64,000 nt of DNA from Phallus indusiatus (Eukaryota > Basidiomycota > Agaricomycetes > Phallales > Phallaceae): NCBI GenBank assembly GCA_027605045.1, contig JAQFWX010000056.1, positions 175,866-239,865 on the forward strand. Direction: 5' to 3'. The first letter of the stretch is position 1; every line of letters starts with the position of its first letter. Below, one piece after another: positions 11,084 through 23,397 of this stretch. A program made the translations under genes and the position numbers. Below the pieces are notes generated by a model that was not told the origin of the DNA, did no database searches, and worked only from the letters and a program-made list of their open reading frames with translations.

Positions 11084-14000
11084 CTATGTTCGAAGTGAAG
11101 ATGATGTTGACGCCAGGATATGCCGAGATTCTGCTAAACCCAGAACATGATAACTATCAGGGCGAGAGTTATCGATCCTCGACGGAGGTGGCGGGGAAGG
11201 GAAGTTTCCAAGAAGTCTGGCAACTCCAGAGGTGGATGAATCGTTAGTTACAAAGCTCTGACGAAGCTCGTTGTCCTTATTGACGCTGGGAACACTATAG
11301 ACCGAGGCTGTACTCATAACAGTGTCGCGATTACGCGGATCGTGATTGCTGTCTACGAAGGATAGTGTTGTGGAGTGACGCTGCACAGCAGATTCTGTCG
11401 TAACCGGAACGGATAGCGGAACAATGCCCAACCTAAGGGTATCTAGGAAGAAGTATATTAATGAAAATCACAAAAGCGTTTGTTTGTAGCCTTAGCCTTA
11501 CCCTCCACAAAAGTATCGGGGTCTATAACGGAAGACGCGCGGGATGACTCGATGTCTTCAGGGAGATCTTGTGGGACAACATTATCGACTTCTATAGTAC
11601 CTGAGGACACGATTTGTTGAGATACGCTCGTTAGGGAAGGAGACCTGAGATTAAATCGACCCCCAGAAAACTGCTCTCTGTCGTTCGGCGATACGGGACT
11701 TTGTGAAGATAAACCAGCCGTCCCACGAAAATGGGCACCGCTTGTAATAGGTGATCGTTGATAAAATCCAAAATCGTCGTTGGAATCGGTAATAGCAGCG
11801 TTGTTAGGGGTTCCGGGAGAATTTTGGGGTCGTCTAAAAAACAGGTCGCGGAACTGGTCAAGGTCATCTACTGCGCCAAGCGGTCGACTCATCCAACTAT
11901 AGCTCGAGCTTTGCGACGATGGGCTGGACATATTCGTCGAGTTAGGGTCTTGCGGTGGACTTTGAACGTATTGAGCTTTTCCATAATCATGAGGCGATTT
12001 CGTTGATATGACATTTGGCGATGGAGAGGTTTCATTGAGAGCGGCGTAAGCGTAATACTCTTCCTCTTGATCAATAAGAGTTTGAGGAGAATGTTTTGGT
12101 GCATTGACATCCGCAACCGAGTTAGTTTCGTCTTCGAGAATGGCGTCTCCAAATCTGTGAAACGAGGACGACATAAGAGCCTCTTCAACGCCCAGCTTAG
12201 ATTCACGCTTATTGCTTTCTCCAACGTTTGCATACGCGTAGGGGGTCGGGTCGGCTTCCTTCCGCGAGGATGGCTGGGGAAGGTCTATATTGTGCGAGGG
12301 TGCAGATGCAGTCAAAGAGGGCGAAACCTGCGAATGGCCAAACATCGTAGTTTGATATGTTTCAGAATTTGGCTGCAAACGATGGTTTAGATTGGTATGT
12401 CTTGGAGTATATAACGGCTTGTAGTCTCGAGATGACGGATGTGGCCCTGCATACGGAGCGGATGCGGGAAAATGTGCGTAAGGATGAGTCGAGAGGTCAA
12501 TGACAGAGTCATTTGGTACGGCCGACTGAGGTGGAGGTGTCGACACTGCCACAACAATGTCTGCCGTTTCCGAAGTATTTGAATTGGGAGACAAAGATCG
12601 CTCGGCAACGGCTATTGAAGGAGGGAGAGTGACACCAACCGCTGGTACATTAGGAAGGTCAAAATTGACTTTGGAACCATAGAGGTTCGTTGTACGCGGT
12701 CGATTTGTGCTGGAGCTGATCACCTGGGACTGTAGTTCGTTATCTTGTCGCTTTTCGTTTATACGAGCGGCAGTCGTACGACCTCGTGTAGCGGTACCAG
12801 CGCCGTCTTCCTCCTCTGGATGTCGAACAACTTCCTCGTCTGCAGAAACTGATCCACATAAAGTCTTAAGTGCGGCTTTTCCCCAACTTGTATTTCGCGT
12901 ATGAGAACCGCCATGTCGCTGACTTGCAGGACCGGATTCGGAAGTCGTGCGAGAGTGGTACCCATTGCTATGTGTATCAGTCGTGACCGTCGTGGTCTGG
13001 TAATGATAATCTCCAGTACCATGTCCTCCGCGGTGGCTAACTGTCGAAATGGTGGGTGTCGGTTGCCTGAACGCTTCGACAGCAATAGTAGTTAAACCAG
13101 CAGCCAAAGACCGACTTATACTACTGGTTGTACCATGAGTCATCGTTCGTTCGTCACTTTTTCTGTCAGCGTCTGAATGATTCCTTGTTCTTCCGCGACT
13201 ACGACCGTGATGTTCAAAGGTCGATGGTGCCGCCCCCGATGAGGTTGTAACCGTTGACGTTATTGTCCCAGCTCTCTTTCGAGACCGACTTAAACTTCTA
13301 CTTCTCCTGTTCTGGAAACTTGATGTGGCGATATCGCTCCATTGTTCCCGCTCTCGGTTCCGTATTTCCCCAGCAATAAGGACCTGCTCTAGTGTGGAGA
13401 GCATGGGCTGTGCATCAGCCTCTGGATTCAAGGGTAACGACACTGGGTCTACGAGGCCTTTTCGTACTTTGCCTTTCGGAGGTGCTTTTAGTTTGGGTGG
13501 TGGCGGTGGTGATACAACTTGTGATAAATATGACGAATCAGCCACGAAACGGCTCTCGCGAGGAGGTGTACGAGGCTGATATAAAGTATCTGGGGCTAGA
13601 TTAGGACTGGATGTTCCGTTGACGGGGATTGCCGAATCTAATGAGCCTGGAGAAGACTGTGATTGGGGATACGTGGTCGCGCTATTCAAGGCCGATACAT
13701 GAACGGGACTCGGGGGCGGGCTAGTAACGTGGGCACGAAAGCGTGGTCTAGGAAACAGGAGAGCATCGCACCACGTTTCAGCGGTGTATTGTGTTTTGAG
13801 ACGTTTAGGTTTCTTCGGTGTCGTTGGCTGAAGAGGAGGTATGGCGGAAGACGGTAGTTTGCCTGCAGCTTTTGCAGACCGAATGACACCGTCTCGGCCG
13901 GTGCTTTTGTTGTTATCATAGGAGTGTCCAAGTTTGAAAAGGTTTCTAAGGTTAGGCATAGATACGCTGCTGCGGATACTGGACCGGAAGTTACCGCCTG

Positions 14001-14918
14001 TACTTGTGTGTTTTGGGGGTGTGACATTCAATGTCTTTGAATTAGAACCAACGACACCAGAAAAAGACTGAGCAGCGGTAGAATTAGGTGTCGATGTCCT
14101 TGGTAGCTTGAAGGAAGAGCGTAAAGTGCTTCCGAGTCCGTGGGGATTAGGAATAGTTTGAGACTTGATGGTTTCATCATTAGATGAAAGCATGATTCCC
14201 GAAGTTGTTGCCATCAGATGGGGCTCGTGACGTCCTTGCGATACCGTGGGACGATACATAAGATCACTAGTGTCCTGCGTTTGTATTGATCGCTGGTACG
14301 CGTTCGAATACGGATGAGCACTTTTTTGGTCTGTAGCTGCAGTAGTCGATAGCACAGCATTGGTGTTTGTGTCTACCAAAACGCTTGCACTAAAGCTCAA
14401 AATTAGCGGACGAAAATAACGGAGACTCGAACGAAAACGAACTCGGTCGTTGCCTCGGACCGATGGTAGTTGGACCTAGGAGCATACATAGCGTATGGGT
14501 GAGGGTCTGTCTGAACCCGATTATGGTTTACTGCGGGTGAAGACGCCGTATGCTGAGCAGAGAACAGAAAGGCTTTATCGAGCTTTGTTTTTGGAGGTGG
14601 AGAGAGAGCTTGAGATTTTGCGGATAGCTTTAACGAGGGTTGGGAGACGGAGTGTAAAAGTCTACGCGTCGGCAAGGTCGACGTCGTCTGTCCTGGGGTT
14701 TGAGTTGGGGCGGTGGTTGTCGAAAAAGGGAAGGAAGGAGAGGGAAAAGCAAAGGTTGACAAGTCAGGAGGCCGATTGTTGGTTACAGCTAAAGCGGCTA
14801 AAGATCGATGACCCAGTGTCTTTTCGTTGAGATCACTAGACGGGGGATCGGAGAGGACTGTAGTATTAGATCTTGGGTTGAGACTGAGGTTGAAGTTATG
14901 ATTCGAAAGAATGTGAGA
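11084..14918 (-). CDS. Large Ser/Pro/Thr-rich protein of unknown function
   Basis: Minus-strand gene with three joined exons and an unresolved 5' end. Exon A (14918 to about 14443) carries SDLNEKTLGHRSLAALAVTN and KLSAKSQALSPPPKTKLDKA. A 53-nt intron (14442-14390) joins it in frame to a very long exon (14389 to about 11502). A last intron (about 11501-11444) leads to the exon ending at 11084. The product of about 1,250 residues is low-complexity, with poly-Pro (VVSPPPPPKLKAPPKGK), an arginine/serine block (NRRSRSLSRSRKRAGT) and a conserved-looking helix-like stretch AQPMLSTLEQVLIAGEIRNR. No catalytic domain or membrane span is seen. The RS block and basic patches suggest a nuclear or scaffold role, but that is only a guess. 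The first ATG is not fixed; one candidate lies near 15187 beyond a further intron. Confidence 0.65.
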
Positions 14919-15580
14919 CTAATGCACGGTAGTTAGCGAAATTCCAATAACAATAAAACAGTAACAGTTGGGAAATGGCAGATATCGAAATAGAGGAAAG
15001 GAAAAGGAGTTAAAGAAAGAAAAGCAGCGAGCCAACGAAAGAGAAACGAGAAATGCTCTGATTTGGGGAAAAGGGTAGTGTAAAGTAAAACGAAAAAAAA
15101 GAGACGAAGCAAACAGAAAGAGAAAATGATGAAGCGCAGAGGCTGAACTGGAAATTGTTACGGATCAAAATTTGTATTGAGTGCATGTTGACCAAACACT
15201 CCAAGACGTAGTCTTCATCAGCGAAAGAAAGTAAAAAGAAAACAAGGTCATCAAAAAATCAAAACATCCGGAAAATCTTTTGATGCCGATTCAATGTTAC
15301 TGAGGGCTGTGGACAGCCAAGCGTTCTACTGACGCCGCCCATTCCTGCGTGAATCAACGCCAGCTACCCGATAGCTATGTGCATCCTAGGGACGCATATC
15401 TCAAAGTTAGTGTCAATGTAGGTCTAGGAGGTTTAACCACCTTTTGTAACTGGCGTTAAGATCGAACTAATACAAAAGACGATGGTCTCTGTGTGACGGA
15501 ATCTCCCGGCGTCAAACGACATGATGAAGATAAACGATTCCAAAAGTAGAGCACGAGCAAATCGTGGTTGACAAACAGTT

Positions 15581-18100
15581 TCAAAGGAAGAAGACCAATA
15601 GTATAAAGGATAAAAACGACACAAGGAGCCCATAAATTTTGAATGAAAGCGGTGAGTGAGAGCTTACCTGCACCGCGTCGTGAAGGTCGCCGTCGTTGCC
15701 GTGCGTTTGTCGCCAGATGTTGGTCTTGTCTTCAACGTCATTGACTCTGTTCAACAACAGCCTTCCATGGTTAAGATGATTTGATGAAATTTGTGCTGAA
15801 GATAGTGGCAAAGATAGCTCGGTAGCAGTCGTAGGAAAAGTAACATCTTGATCGTTCGCATCGACGCCAGCTTCATTTCCTGCAACTTGATCGTCTGACT
15901 CTCGGTGTATCGAAACATCCTGATAAGGACCACCGATTTCTTGGCTCGGTCCACGGATATAATGCTCTCTCCGTTCTTTAGACCTATGTAGAAACGAAGA
16001 AGGATTCAAGCGCCCTGACGGCTCGTGGTTTACGGAATTTTCGGCAGCTGAAGTCGACCGTGTTGCAAGTGCCATTGATTCAGTGCTTGCCATTTGAATA
16101 GGTGTGGGATCGTGCTGCACATTAATTGAATGGAGCACCGGGTTTGAGATCGTCACAACTTTTGAATCGTCTTGGTCTCGTTGGACCGGCTGGTCATGGG
16201 CGGCGCTGTTATCTTCGATGGGCGAACTGAAGCTCTCGATGAAAATAGATCCACTGGGAGAAACGACGCTAGGAGAATCCGAAGGAATTGAGATCGGCTT
16301 AGGACGTTGGTGATATTGTTGATGGTGAAGCAAAATATCGTTTGAAGGCTTGTTGTCGTAAGAATAGTCGGCTTCCTTCTCCTTTCCTTTGACAACGCTT
16401 TTTTGTCTCTCTCTCTCCCTTTCCCATCGGTCCTGCTGCGAGACTCCGATTGCCAACCTAGCACTTCCTGTTCCTATCGCTGACGATTTACGTTGCCTCA
16501 CAACCTCGCCAGGCGTGATGCTCGCACCTGTACTGGCGCGAGCTAGGCTAGAAGAGGCACCATGGCTGCTGTTGTTACTGCTATGAAAGATTGATGTTAT
16601 GCCGCCGAAGAATGAAGTTGAGGTAGACCCTGTAGATGACACGGTTGAACGGCGTCTTGTGTCTAGTCTTTCAAAGCTGTCAGAGCGGTGAACTACATGC
16701 GCAAGTGCAGTATCGGCGCTTTGAGAAGGTCGAGGAGGTCGAGGCTGTCGTTGTCGTCCCAGCAATGATGGAGATGATGGAAGAGGCGAAGCTGCAGTCG
16801 TTGAGTGAACGTCATTTTTGTAAAGATGGGTGTCGTTACTGCGAGTAATCATTGTGGCAGAAATGGCAGGCGATTCGTTGACAAGGGCAATAGTCCCCAT
16901 TCTTGCGCTTGAATTACTAGGCTGAACACCGGAATATTTGGTACGTTCTTCGGAATTGACCTCGTCGGCGAGCTTTGAAGCGCCAGGAAGGGTATAATTA
17001 GACCTTGAGGATTCGACGCTTGGTCGTGGAGAGAGATGATAGCGGGAGAACAGAGGCGAGTGTCTTGAAAGAGACGGGTTCTTATAAGTGACATTGCTGT
17101 GGCCATGAGAACTGGACTGTAAGAGCGATGTTGTCGGTGATGGGGATTCTCCGGAACGTACACCTGCGCCCCCGTCATTTCCGTTACCACTGAGAAAAGC
17201 GAAAATGGAAGTAAAAGTACCTTTAGTTACTGAAGTTTGTGCTGAGGCTGTATTAACCTCGGTTACAGATCTACCGTCTTCGTTTTCACCAACACCTGCG
17301 ACGCCAGCATCGACGTCTATCATGCTTGTTCTCCGCGTGGTGAACGCAGGCGCAAAGGCAGAAGGCTGACCGAATCCGTCTCCAAAGGTTAAGGTAGCAA
17401 TACTTCCACGAGGCTCGTTTGTTGACCAGTCATGGACAAAATTTAACGTTGTACTGGTAGTTAGCATTGACGACCGGTCTTGATCATCTCTTTCATAGAA
17501 TGATCTATCAAGAGGGCTGATGGCGCTACCGGTGGTATACAACGAGGATCGGTCTCTATGTGTGTTCATAAAAGTCCTATCAGCCATACTCGTGGAGGGA
17601 CGCGAGTCGACGCTTTGAGCTGATTCATCGTCTCGACGACCTCGAGTGTTAGAAGAGCTGGTCATGGTAGACGCGTACGAATCCGCTCTTTGCCTACGGT
17701 TAACACTCAACTGAGGCATTCTGATGCCGAATGTGTGATCCTCGTTTTGTGATTCTCCTGCTGTATCCTCGGGGTCTCTGGCATCGTGACTATCCTCGAG
17801 GATTGAGCCATTCTCATTTCCCGGACGTTGTTCAACGATATACCTAGGTTCCGGAGTATCGGCTAGTCGCGAATTACCCGGGGACGCGAACAGAGTTGGC
17901 ATCTTGCCCATGTCAGGACCGGGCATTCCAAAAGTGTTTCCGCGTGGTCTTCGACGAGGAAATATAGCATCGGCGTGCGGCGGGTGGTCGCTCTGGATTG
18001 AAGGAGAAATGATGATGGGGGTCGTACTGGAAAGATGGAATGTGTTGGAAGATGTGGATTCATTGCGCTGATGATGCGGTTTGGTGTCTAATTGTGACAT
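15581..18100 (-). CDS. Ser/Thr-rich low-complexity protein, possible C-terminal membrane tail
   Basis: A single open frame from ATG 18100 (MSQLDTKPHHQRNESTSSN) over 839 codons. Composition is dominated by Ser, Thr and Asn with scattered basic patches such as RFLRRRSTVSSTGSTST-like runs, and I recognise no domain. The unspliced frame ends with a hydrophobic segment, SFKIYGLLVSFLSFILLVFF, that could be a tail anchor. However, a strong donor (CAG|GTAAGC, exon end at 15668) lies just before it, so in a spliced transcript the tail would be replaced and the gene would continue to the left. The gene runs in the same direction as the other Ser-rich gene at 11.1-14.9 kb and ends about 660 bp before it. 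Function unknown. Confidence 0.6.
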   Translation of the reverse strand: MSQLDTKPHHQRNESTSSNTFHLSSTTPIIISPSIQSDHPPHADAIFPRRRPRGNTFGMPGPDMGKMPTLFASPGNSRLADTPEPRYIVEQRPGNENGSILEDSHDARDPEDTAGESQNEDHTFGIRMPQLSVNRRQRADSYASTMTSSSNTRGRRDDESAQSVDSRPSTSMADRTFMNTHRDRSSLYTTGSAISPLDRSFYERDDQDRSSMLTTSTTLNFVHDWSTNEPRGSIATLTFGDGFGQPSAFAPAFTTRRTSMIDVDAGVAGVGENEDGRSVTEVNTASAQTSVTKGTFTSIFAFLSGNGNDGGAGVRSGESPSPTTSLLQSSSHGHSNVTYKNPSLSRHSPLFSRYHLSPRPSVESSRSNYTLPGASKLADEVNSEERTKYSGVQPSNSSARMGTIALVNESPAISATMITRSNDTHLYKNDVHSTTAASPLPSSPSLLGRQRQPRPPRPSQSADTALAHVVHRSDSFERLDTRRRSTVSSTGSTSTSFFGGITSIFHSSNNSSHGASSSLARASTGASITPGEVVRQRKSSAIGTGSARLAIGVSQQDRWERERERQKSVVKGKEKEADYSYDNKPSNDILLHHQQYHQRPKPISIPSDSPSVVSPSGSIFIESFSSPIEDNSAAHDQPVQRDQDDSKVVTISNPVLHSINVQHDPTPIQMASTESMALATRSTSAAENSVNHEPSGRLNPSSFLHRSKERREHYIRGPSQEIGGPYQDVSIHRESDDQVAGNEAGVDANDQDVTFPTTATELSLPLSSAQISSNHLNHGRLLLNRVNDVEDKTNIWRQTHGNDGDLHDAVQVSSHSPLSFKIYGLLVSFLSFILLVFFL

Positions 18101-20342
18101 GTGAAGATAAGACGTATCAACACACGAGACGTTGACTCGGATACGGCAGACAAAGCGAAAGTATGCTATGGTACATCAGCGAATTAAAAAGCGTGTAACT
18201 AGTTTTGAAACATACCTTTTTTGATTATTTTATGTCTCGGGCCGTGCTCTCAGGACAGGCAGAAAGACACGACTCCTCTTCGTAAAAAAAAAGATACGAC
18301 AGCCTAATTGACGCGTAAGAACGAAATGAGTTATCGAGATAGAATAATCACACCTTCTAATAACGAGATATTAAGGTTCAATGAAATGAGTTGGGGGTGC
18401 CTGTTCCTTCGTCGCAATTCATACAGAAAGTCGCAGCGTCTATACTTGCGCTAATATTTTTTCTCTCGTCTGGTGAATTTGGCTCGCAGTGTTTTTTTTT
18501 AAGATAATAATCCGATAGGAGACTGAATAACACGAAGACTGAAGAGAGAAAAGATTCGTGTCGAGCGGGTATACTAAAAACTAAAAACAGGACGAGGCTG
18601 AAAATCAAGCAACAATTAGCGGAGTTTACTTTTCCACAAGAGCGTACGGACGTTACCTTGGTTGCACCCTTGTTTGCAATAGCTGCCGAGTCCGAACGTT
18701 GCCGTGTTCACTACCTGGATGGATGGATAAGACGAAAAGAAAAGGAAAAATTTACGATTCCAGAGTTTCTCAAATTCTCCCACAGCACGACGTTCTCCAC
18801 CTTGACCGGGCTTCATCTCTTGCCGATGCCTAATATTCCAGTGTGGTTCTTTAATCATTGATCGACTGCTGGCTACCCATCATCTTCCGTGTGAAGATTC
18901 AAAATATATCGCTGTCAGGACTCGCTGCTGTATACCCGTCGGGTTCAATGGCATTTTTGATGTCGTGGAGAAGAATCAGAATGCACTTTGACGGCGACTT
19001 GGCATCTTAATTGGTTCAGAAAACTGCCTATATCATCGGCTTAAATGGACTCACGGAACTCGGATGATAAAGGTGAGTCTCTAAGGAAAGACTGCCCTTC
19101 GAGCTCAGACCAATTTACAAGACATGAGTTACGTAGTAATCATGTTATGGGCTGCCGTCAGCGCTGAACATGCCAACTCATTCAATTCTGGGATTTTCGC
19201 ACTGAATTTATCACGTGGCACAACAAATGTACATCCATCATTTTGTACTAATCATCCATCCAATTATGTTTGAACTCATTTCCTACTCGTTGCATTGAGG
19301 TTCCAATCCTTTTCTTACGCCGATTCTGCTACCCTCCCCGGAAGCGCAGCTGGGGCTACCGTATGCTATAGAAAGTAAAAGCTCTTCTCGCTTTTCGTCT
19401 TCGCACGCTGAATAGTCATCGTCATAACAGACTCAGAATCATTGATTCTCATTTTAATCGTGCCATGCAGCGATACGTGATTTTGACGCCACACTACGGA
19501 ATATTCCATCGATTCTTCCCATCGACCCGAATGACGATAACGGAGTATACTATGAAGAGACCTAATTTATTTTCACAAATTCATTACATTCTGCGCGTGC
19601 TTTTACACTCATCTTGCGGAGCAACCGACCTCACTTTTGAAATGCGTGGTTTATTTTGGCAAAACATTGGAGTTTTATTCGGTCGCGTGCTATAAACAGC
19701 TGGCTATAATTAAATAACGTCAGTAAGAGATTTGCGATTCGTTGATTCGTCCGCTAATCTTATCTTCTGCTATACCAGACTTCGACTTCGTGGCTGTTTC
19801 GGTTTCGAATAAGTTCATCACCGAAAGGGCATATCGTTTTAAATGTGCCAGTGAACTGAAATCCTCAAAACATCCGAACATTAAATCATTTTCGGAAGAT
19901 TTCTCAGCCATCCATCGAGGCGCGAACTGTAGGTAGCCATGCCGATAACACCCCGCCCCATGATATCAATTACTAGGAGGCGAGTTACCGTCGAAATTAA
20001 TCCACGGATCCTAGAACGTTTCTTTCTGGCTTTATTTCACATATTTTTATCTCCCATATATGCCGTGCCGCATCTTTTTAAATTCGTATTGACGAATAAC
20101 GACACGGAAACTTCGGATAAATTCTTATATTTTGGTTCCGGGAAATCAATTTCCTTCAAGAAATTGCGCTCCACTCACTACGCAAGAGTCTATTCATGTC
20201 TCATCCCAAAAACTTCGGTACTTTGTCGAAGAAGATTGCTTAGTTCATGCTTCATGTGCTCGAGATGTGAACATTTATAAAGTACGTCGATTTGTGTTCG
20301 TATCTACCGTCACCACCTAACAGTCAGTTGGCTCACCAAAAT
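18101..20342. other. Intergenic region upstream of the AA9 gene
   Basis: About 2.2 kb between divergent genes, holding the promoters of the Ser-rich gene (leftward) and the LPMO gene (rightward). Two CCCCGS-like motifs fit the CreA/Mig1 carbon-repression consensus, near 19337 and 19951, but such short motifs occur by chance. No ORF, RNA gene or repeat is supported. Confidence 0.4.
20274..20282 (+). promoter_or_regulatory. TATA-like box of the LPMO gene
   Basis: TTTATAAAG lies about 60 bp upstream of the LPMO start codon at 20343. Spacing and sequence fit a fungal TATA element for a strongly inducible secreted-enzyme gene. Not proven. Confidence 0.4.
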
Positions 20343-21446
20343 ATGTTCAAGCTTGCATCTTTCGCATTAGCCGCGGCCACTTTAGTAGCCTCTCATTGTA
20401 TGTCTCGTTCTCATTTTGTTACATATATTATCTCAACGCATTAAGATACATTCCCTGATTTCATTATGAGCGGGGATGTTACGGCTGACTGGTTATACGT
20501 TCGTGAAACAGCTAACCATTACAGCAACGCTCCCGTACGTTTGGGTTTTGCGAATCACATTCTCGTTCTAATGAGTTCACTCATGTTGTATTAACACTAG
20601 GTTACGTCTGTTACATCTGACGAGTTCCGCTGCTACGAACTTGACTTGGTTAACACTGCCGGAGAGACCAGCGTCGCGACTGTTTCCGCTGGTGACACTG
20701 TTGGTTTCCAAGCTAACGGACCAATCTACCACCCTGGAGTACGCTTTGTTTTCTAAATCTATATCAACTAGATTCTTTCTCACATCATCAAAGTACCTCG
20801 ACGTTTACATGTCTCTGGCATCACCGGCCGCGAATTCTGAAGAAGCTGGTACCGGCCAAACTTGGTTCAAAGTATGGCAAGATGCCCCAGTTTTCACGAA
20901 CGGAGAGCTTGTCTTTCCCTCAGAAAGTAAGTCGTCTACTTAATTCACCTTGAGACACGTCGTAAACACACACACATACAGCTATGGACCAATTCACTTT
21001 CACCATCCCTAAGAGTCTTCCCAGCGGTCAGTATCTCATTCGAGGAGAGCAGATTGCTTTACATGTAGCAGAGACTTATGGTGGTGCCCAAGTAAGATTT
21101 CTGTTAATCAGGAACTCAATTCCTTGTATTAACCTCTCAACGTTAGTTCTACATTGGTTGCGCTCAAGTAAACGTCATAAATGGTGGTGATGGTACACCC
21201 GGTCCTTTAGTATCTATCCCTGGTGTTTACACTGGTTATGAGCCCGGAATTCTCATCAGTATGTTATTTTATTTGGAAATTTGATACGTTTATTCACTGC
21301 TTCCCAGATATCTACGACTTACCTTCGAACTTCACTGGATACCAAGCTCGTGAGTTGATTTCGCTAACTGATTTCTGATTGAAAATGCTCACTGTTGCTG
21401 TTTCCTTTTCTTTTTCTCAGCTGGCCCTGCTGTTTGGTCTGGTTGA
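20343..21446 (+). CDS. AA9 lytic polysaccharide monooxygenase (formerly GH61)
   Basis: Secreted copper enzyme that oxidatively cleaves cellulose or hemicellulose. Eight exons: 20343-20397, 20446-20534, 20601-20738, 20794-20926, 20982-21091, 21147-21258, 21308-21349 and 21421-21446, giving 234 aa. Residues 1-17 (MFKLASFALAAATLVAS) are a signal peptide. Cleavage exposes His18, the N-terminal ligand of the copper histidine brace. It is followed by YTFPDFIMSGDVTADWLYVR, a family hallmark. The second copper His is probably in GPIYHPGYLDVYMSLASP. The conserved Gln and axial Tyr are in AQFYIGCAQVN. The C-terminus GYQAPGPAVWSG ends the catalytic module, with no CBM1 appended. All introns are GT-AG and every junction keeps frame, so the gene looks functional. 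Probably induced on plant biomass. Confidence 0.95.
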
Positions 21447-21927
21447 GTTCGATGTCAAGCAATTTACGTACCGAAGACTGTCCAGAACCGATTCGTTTGA
21501 TCGTAAAAACGTCTGAGTTTTTTCCTGTATTTAGTTATTGCTCATGGTTGTTCGAGTTTCGAGAAGAAAATCAAATTTCCATTTGACTGACATGATGTGA
21601 AGGACAATTCAACTCTTTAATGTGAATTGCTCCGGAATTATGACGAAGCTAGCTGTTCGCCGCGCATCCAAAATGCCCAGTACTCACAATTTTGAATGGT
21701 AGTAAAGTGAACGCTTGTGAGAACTCAGAAAATAATTCGTAGTTATATCCACAAATCAAAGACTGTATCTCCCGTTATTGTTTTGCACCCTTTTTAGCGC
21801 AAGATATTTTGCACTTCGAACAAGCGACTGATAAAAGTCCCGTAACACATCAACGTTCATTTTTTTTTGTTCGAATTATTTGGAAATTATAAATTGGAGT
21901 ATATAGCAATACATATGAAAGTTGGAT
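21447..21927. other. Short convergent intergenic region
   Basis: About 480 bp between the 3' ends of two convergent genes. AT-rich, no ORF or repeat recognised; expected to contain both poly(A) sites. Confidence 0.4.
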
Positions 21928-22820
21928 TTATACATCCTCGAACAGGCTTGGGTGAATCTCGCACCCAATGGCTACCAAAATTTTGGATTTTCTATCGTTA
22001 ATAAGGTGGGGTATAGGTTCGTTTGGATAATAATTTTCAAAATAGCGGTTTACTTGTGGACTGTTCAAGCCCAGGACAGCATTAACAGATTCGAGTGGTG
22101 GGAGAGGAGGCTGAAGCTACGTAACTGATTCAGTACGCGAGGGCAAAAAAAAAAACCTAAACTAAATAACGTACTCACATCATAGGGATATGTGTTATTT
22201 GGGAACGGAACGACTTCTAGCTTGGCAAGCTCACCCCGACTTATGTGGCGATTGGCGGTCTACATTCGGTGCAGATAAAAACAACAAAAATAATAATTTT
22301 AAACCACAAACTTTTGCCGCTAATCGGGAATTTCTGATTAACCCCCCCTCCACCCTATTCAACTGGTTTCTAATATCAGTAAATCCCGTCTGCATCTGTT
22401 CCTGCATTAGGTTCATTTGTTGCTGAAGAGGTGCTATAGCAGCAGCGATTGCATCAGGAGCACCCTGCTCGATTGGCCGAGGATAGTTATGTTCTGTGAA
22501 ATCAGGATCAGTGAAACTTATGTATACAAGCACTCGAAACTACCATGGACCTGAATCTTTATTGCTGTTTCGTAGTGCAGGACAGCCGCATAATCCCTGA
22601 GATTGATACCGATTTGAGTACCTGAGAATAGATAATTACTTTTGAAACTCCACTAGAAGATATAGAAAAAGGGGAACAAACCCATCACTGCTCCAGCCTG
22701 TTCGCGGAGCTGAGTTGCTGCGACAACATCGTTATCGGTCGGTGGAAAATGAGCTGGTGTGGTAGCGGTGACGTGATGCGCGAGGGTATTGAGTTGGGGT
22801 AAGGGAATTGGCACATTCAT
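21928..22820 (-). CDS. Mug135-like (PF08593-type) small coiled-coil protein
   Basis: Start ATG 22820 (MNVPIPLPQLNTLAHHVTA). Exons joined by GT-AG introns then read PPTDNDVVAATQLREQAGAV, GTQIGINLRDYAAVLHYETA, and a Gln/Met-rich coiled-coil segment AAAIAPLQQQMNLMQEQMQT followed by GFTDIRNQLNRVEGG. The C-terminal part reads HISRGELAKLEVVPFPNNTY and, after the last intron, LQPPLPPLESVNAVLGLNSP, ending LVAIGCEIHPSLFEDV. This order (coiled coil, VPFP-like strand, LPPL, N-x-VLGL, terminal AIG) matches the Mug135-like C-terminal family, which is expanded in agaricomycetes. Its biochemical role is not known; the namesake was found in a fission-yeast meiotic screen. The family assignment rests on recalled pattern, not a search. 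Confidence 0.65.
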
Positions 22821-23397
22821 GTCTGTGATCAAGCTCAGTTATGGTGGCGTTCAGGTTGTAACTCTGAATTCGAAGTTGTCCAAAGTCCTCGGGTTTGAAC
22901 TCAGCGGCCCGTCGCGTCACAAGCTCACAGAGCACACTTAGACGAGAGTTGTCCGTTGGTCTATCCTTTGCATGTAGCCTTCGGGTTATCGTATTTGAGA
23001 CCCAATAGGTCTTCGGAGGTGCGCCACGGGATCCAACTTCTCAGCTCTTGCTCAAGCAAACTTCAGGCCAATCGGCGTTCAGTATGAATCATGATGACAG
23101 TCTTGCGGAATTAACTTTACAACCTTCGTTATTTGCTTTTGAGCTGCACTCCGAATGAAGCAATGATCCGGTTGCCTGTGGTTGTGGGAATATCAGTTGA
23201 GCTGGAAGGACGAACGAACAGACTTTATGAACTTCTTTAAAATCAAAAGGTGATATATCGCTTCTGTAATAGAGCCTAAAAAGTGGTGCACGAACTCGCA
23301 AAATAAGCGCAGCGGAACCGAAATTGTGTGAGAATGCACGATGCATGATGGTATAACTGCAGATCTTTTCCTCTGTCATCACAAGTACAGCTGGTAG
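22821..23397. other. Divergent intergenic region
   Basis: About 580 bp between two divergent genes. No feature recognised; it should hold both promoters. Confidence 0.4.

Noticed and set aside
13325..13604. Plus-strand ORFs within the large Ser-rich genes (11-18 kb)
   Set aside because: They are antisense shadows of long low-complexity exons; none carries a motif.
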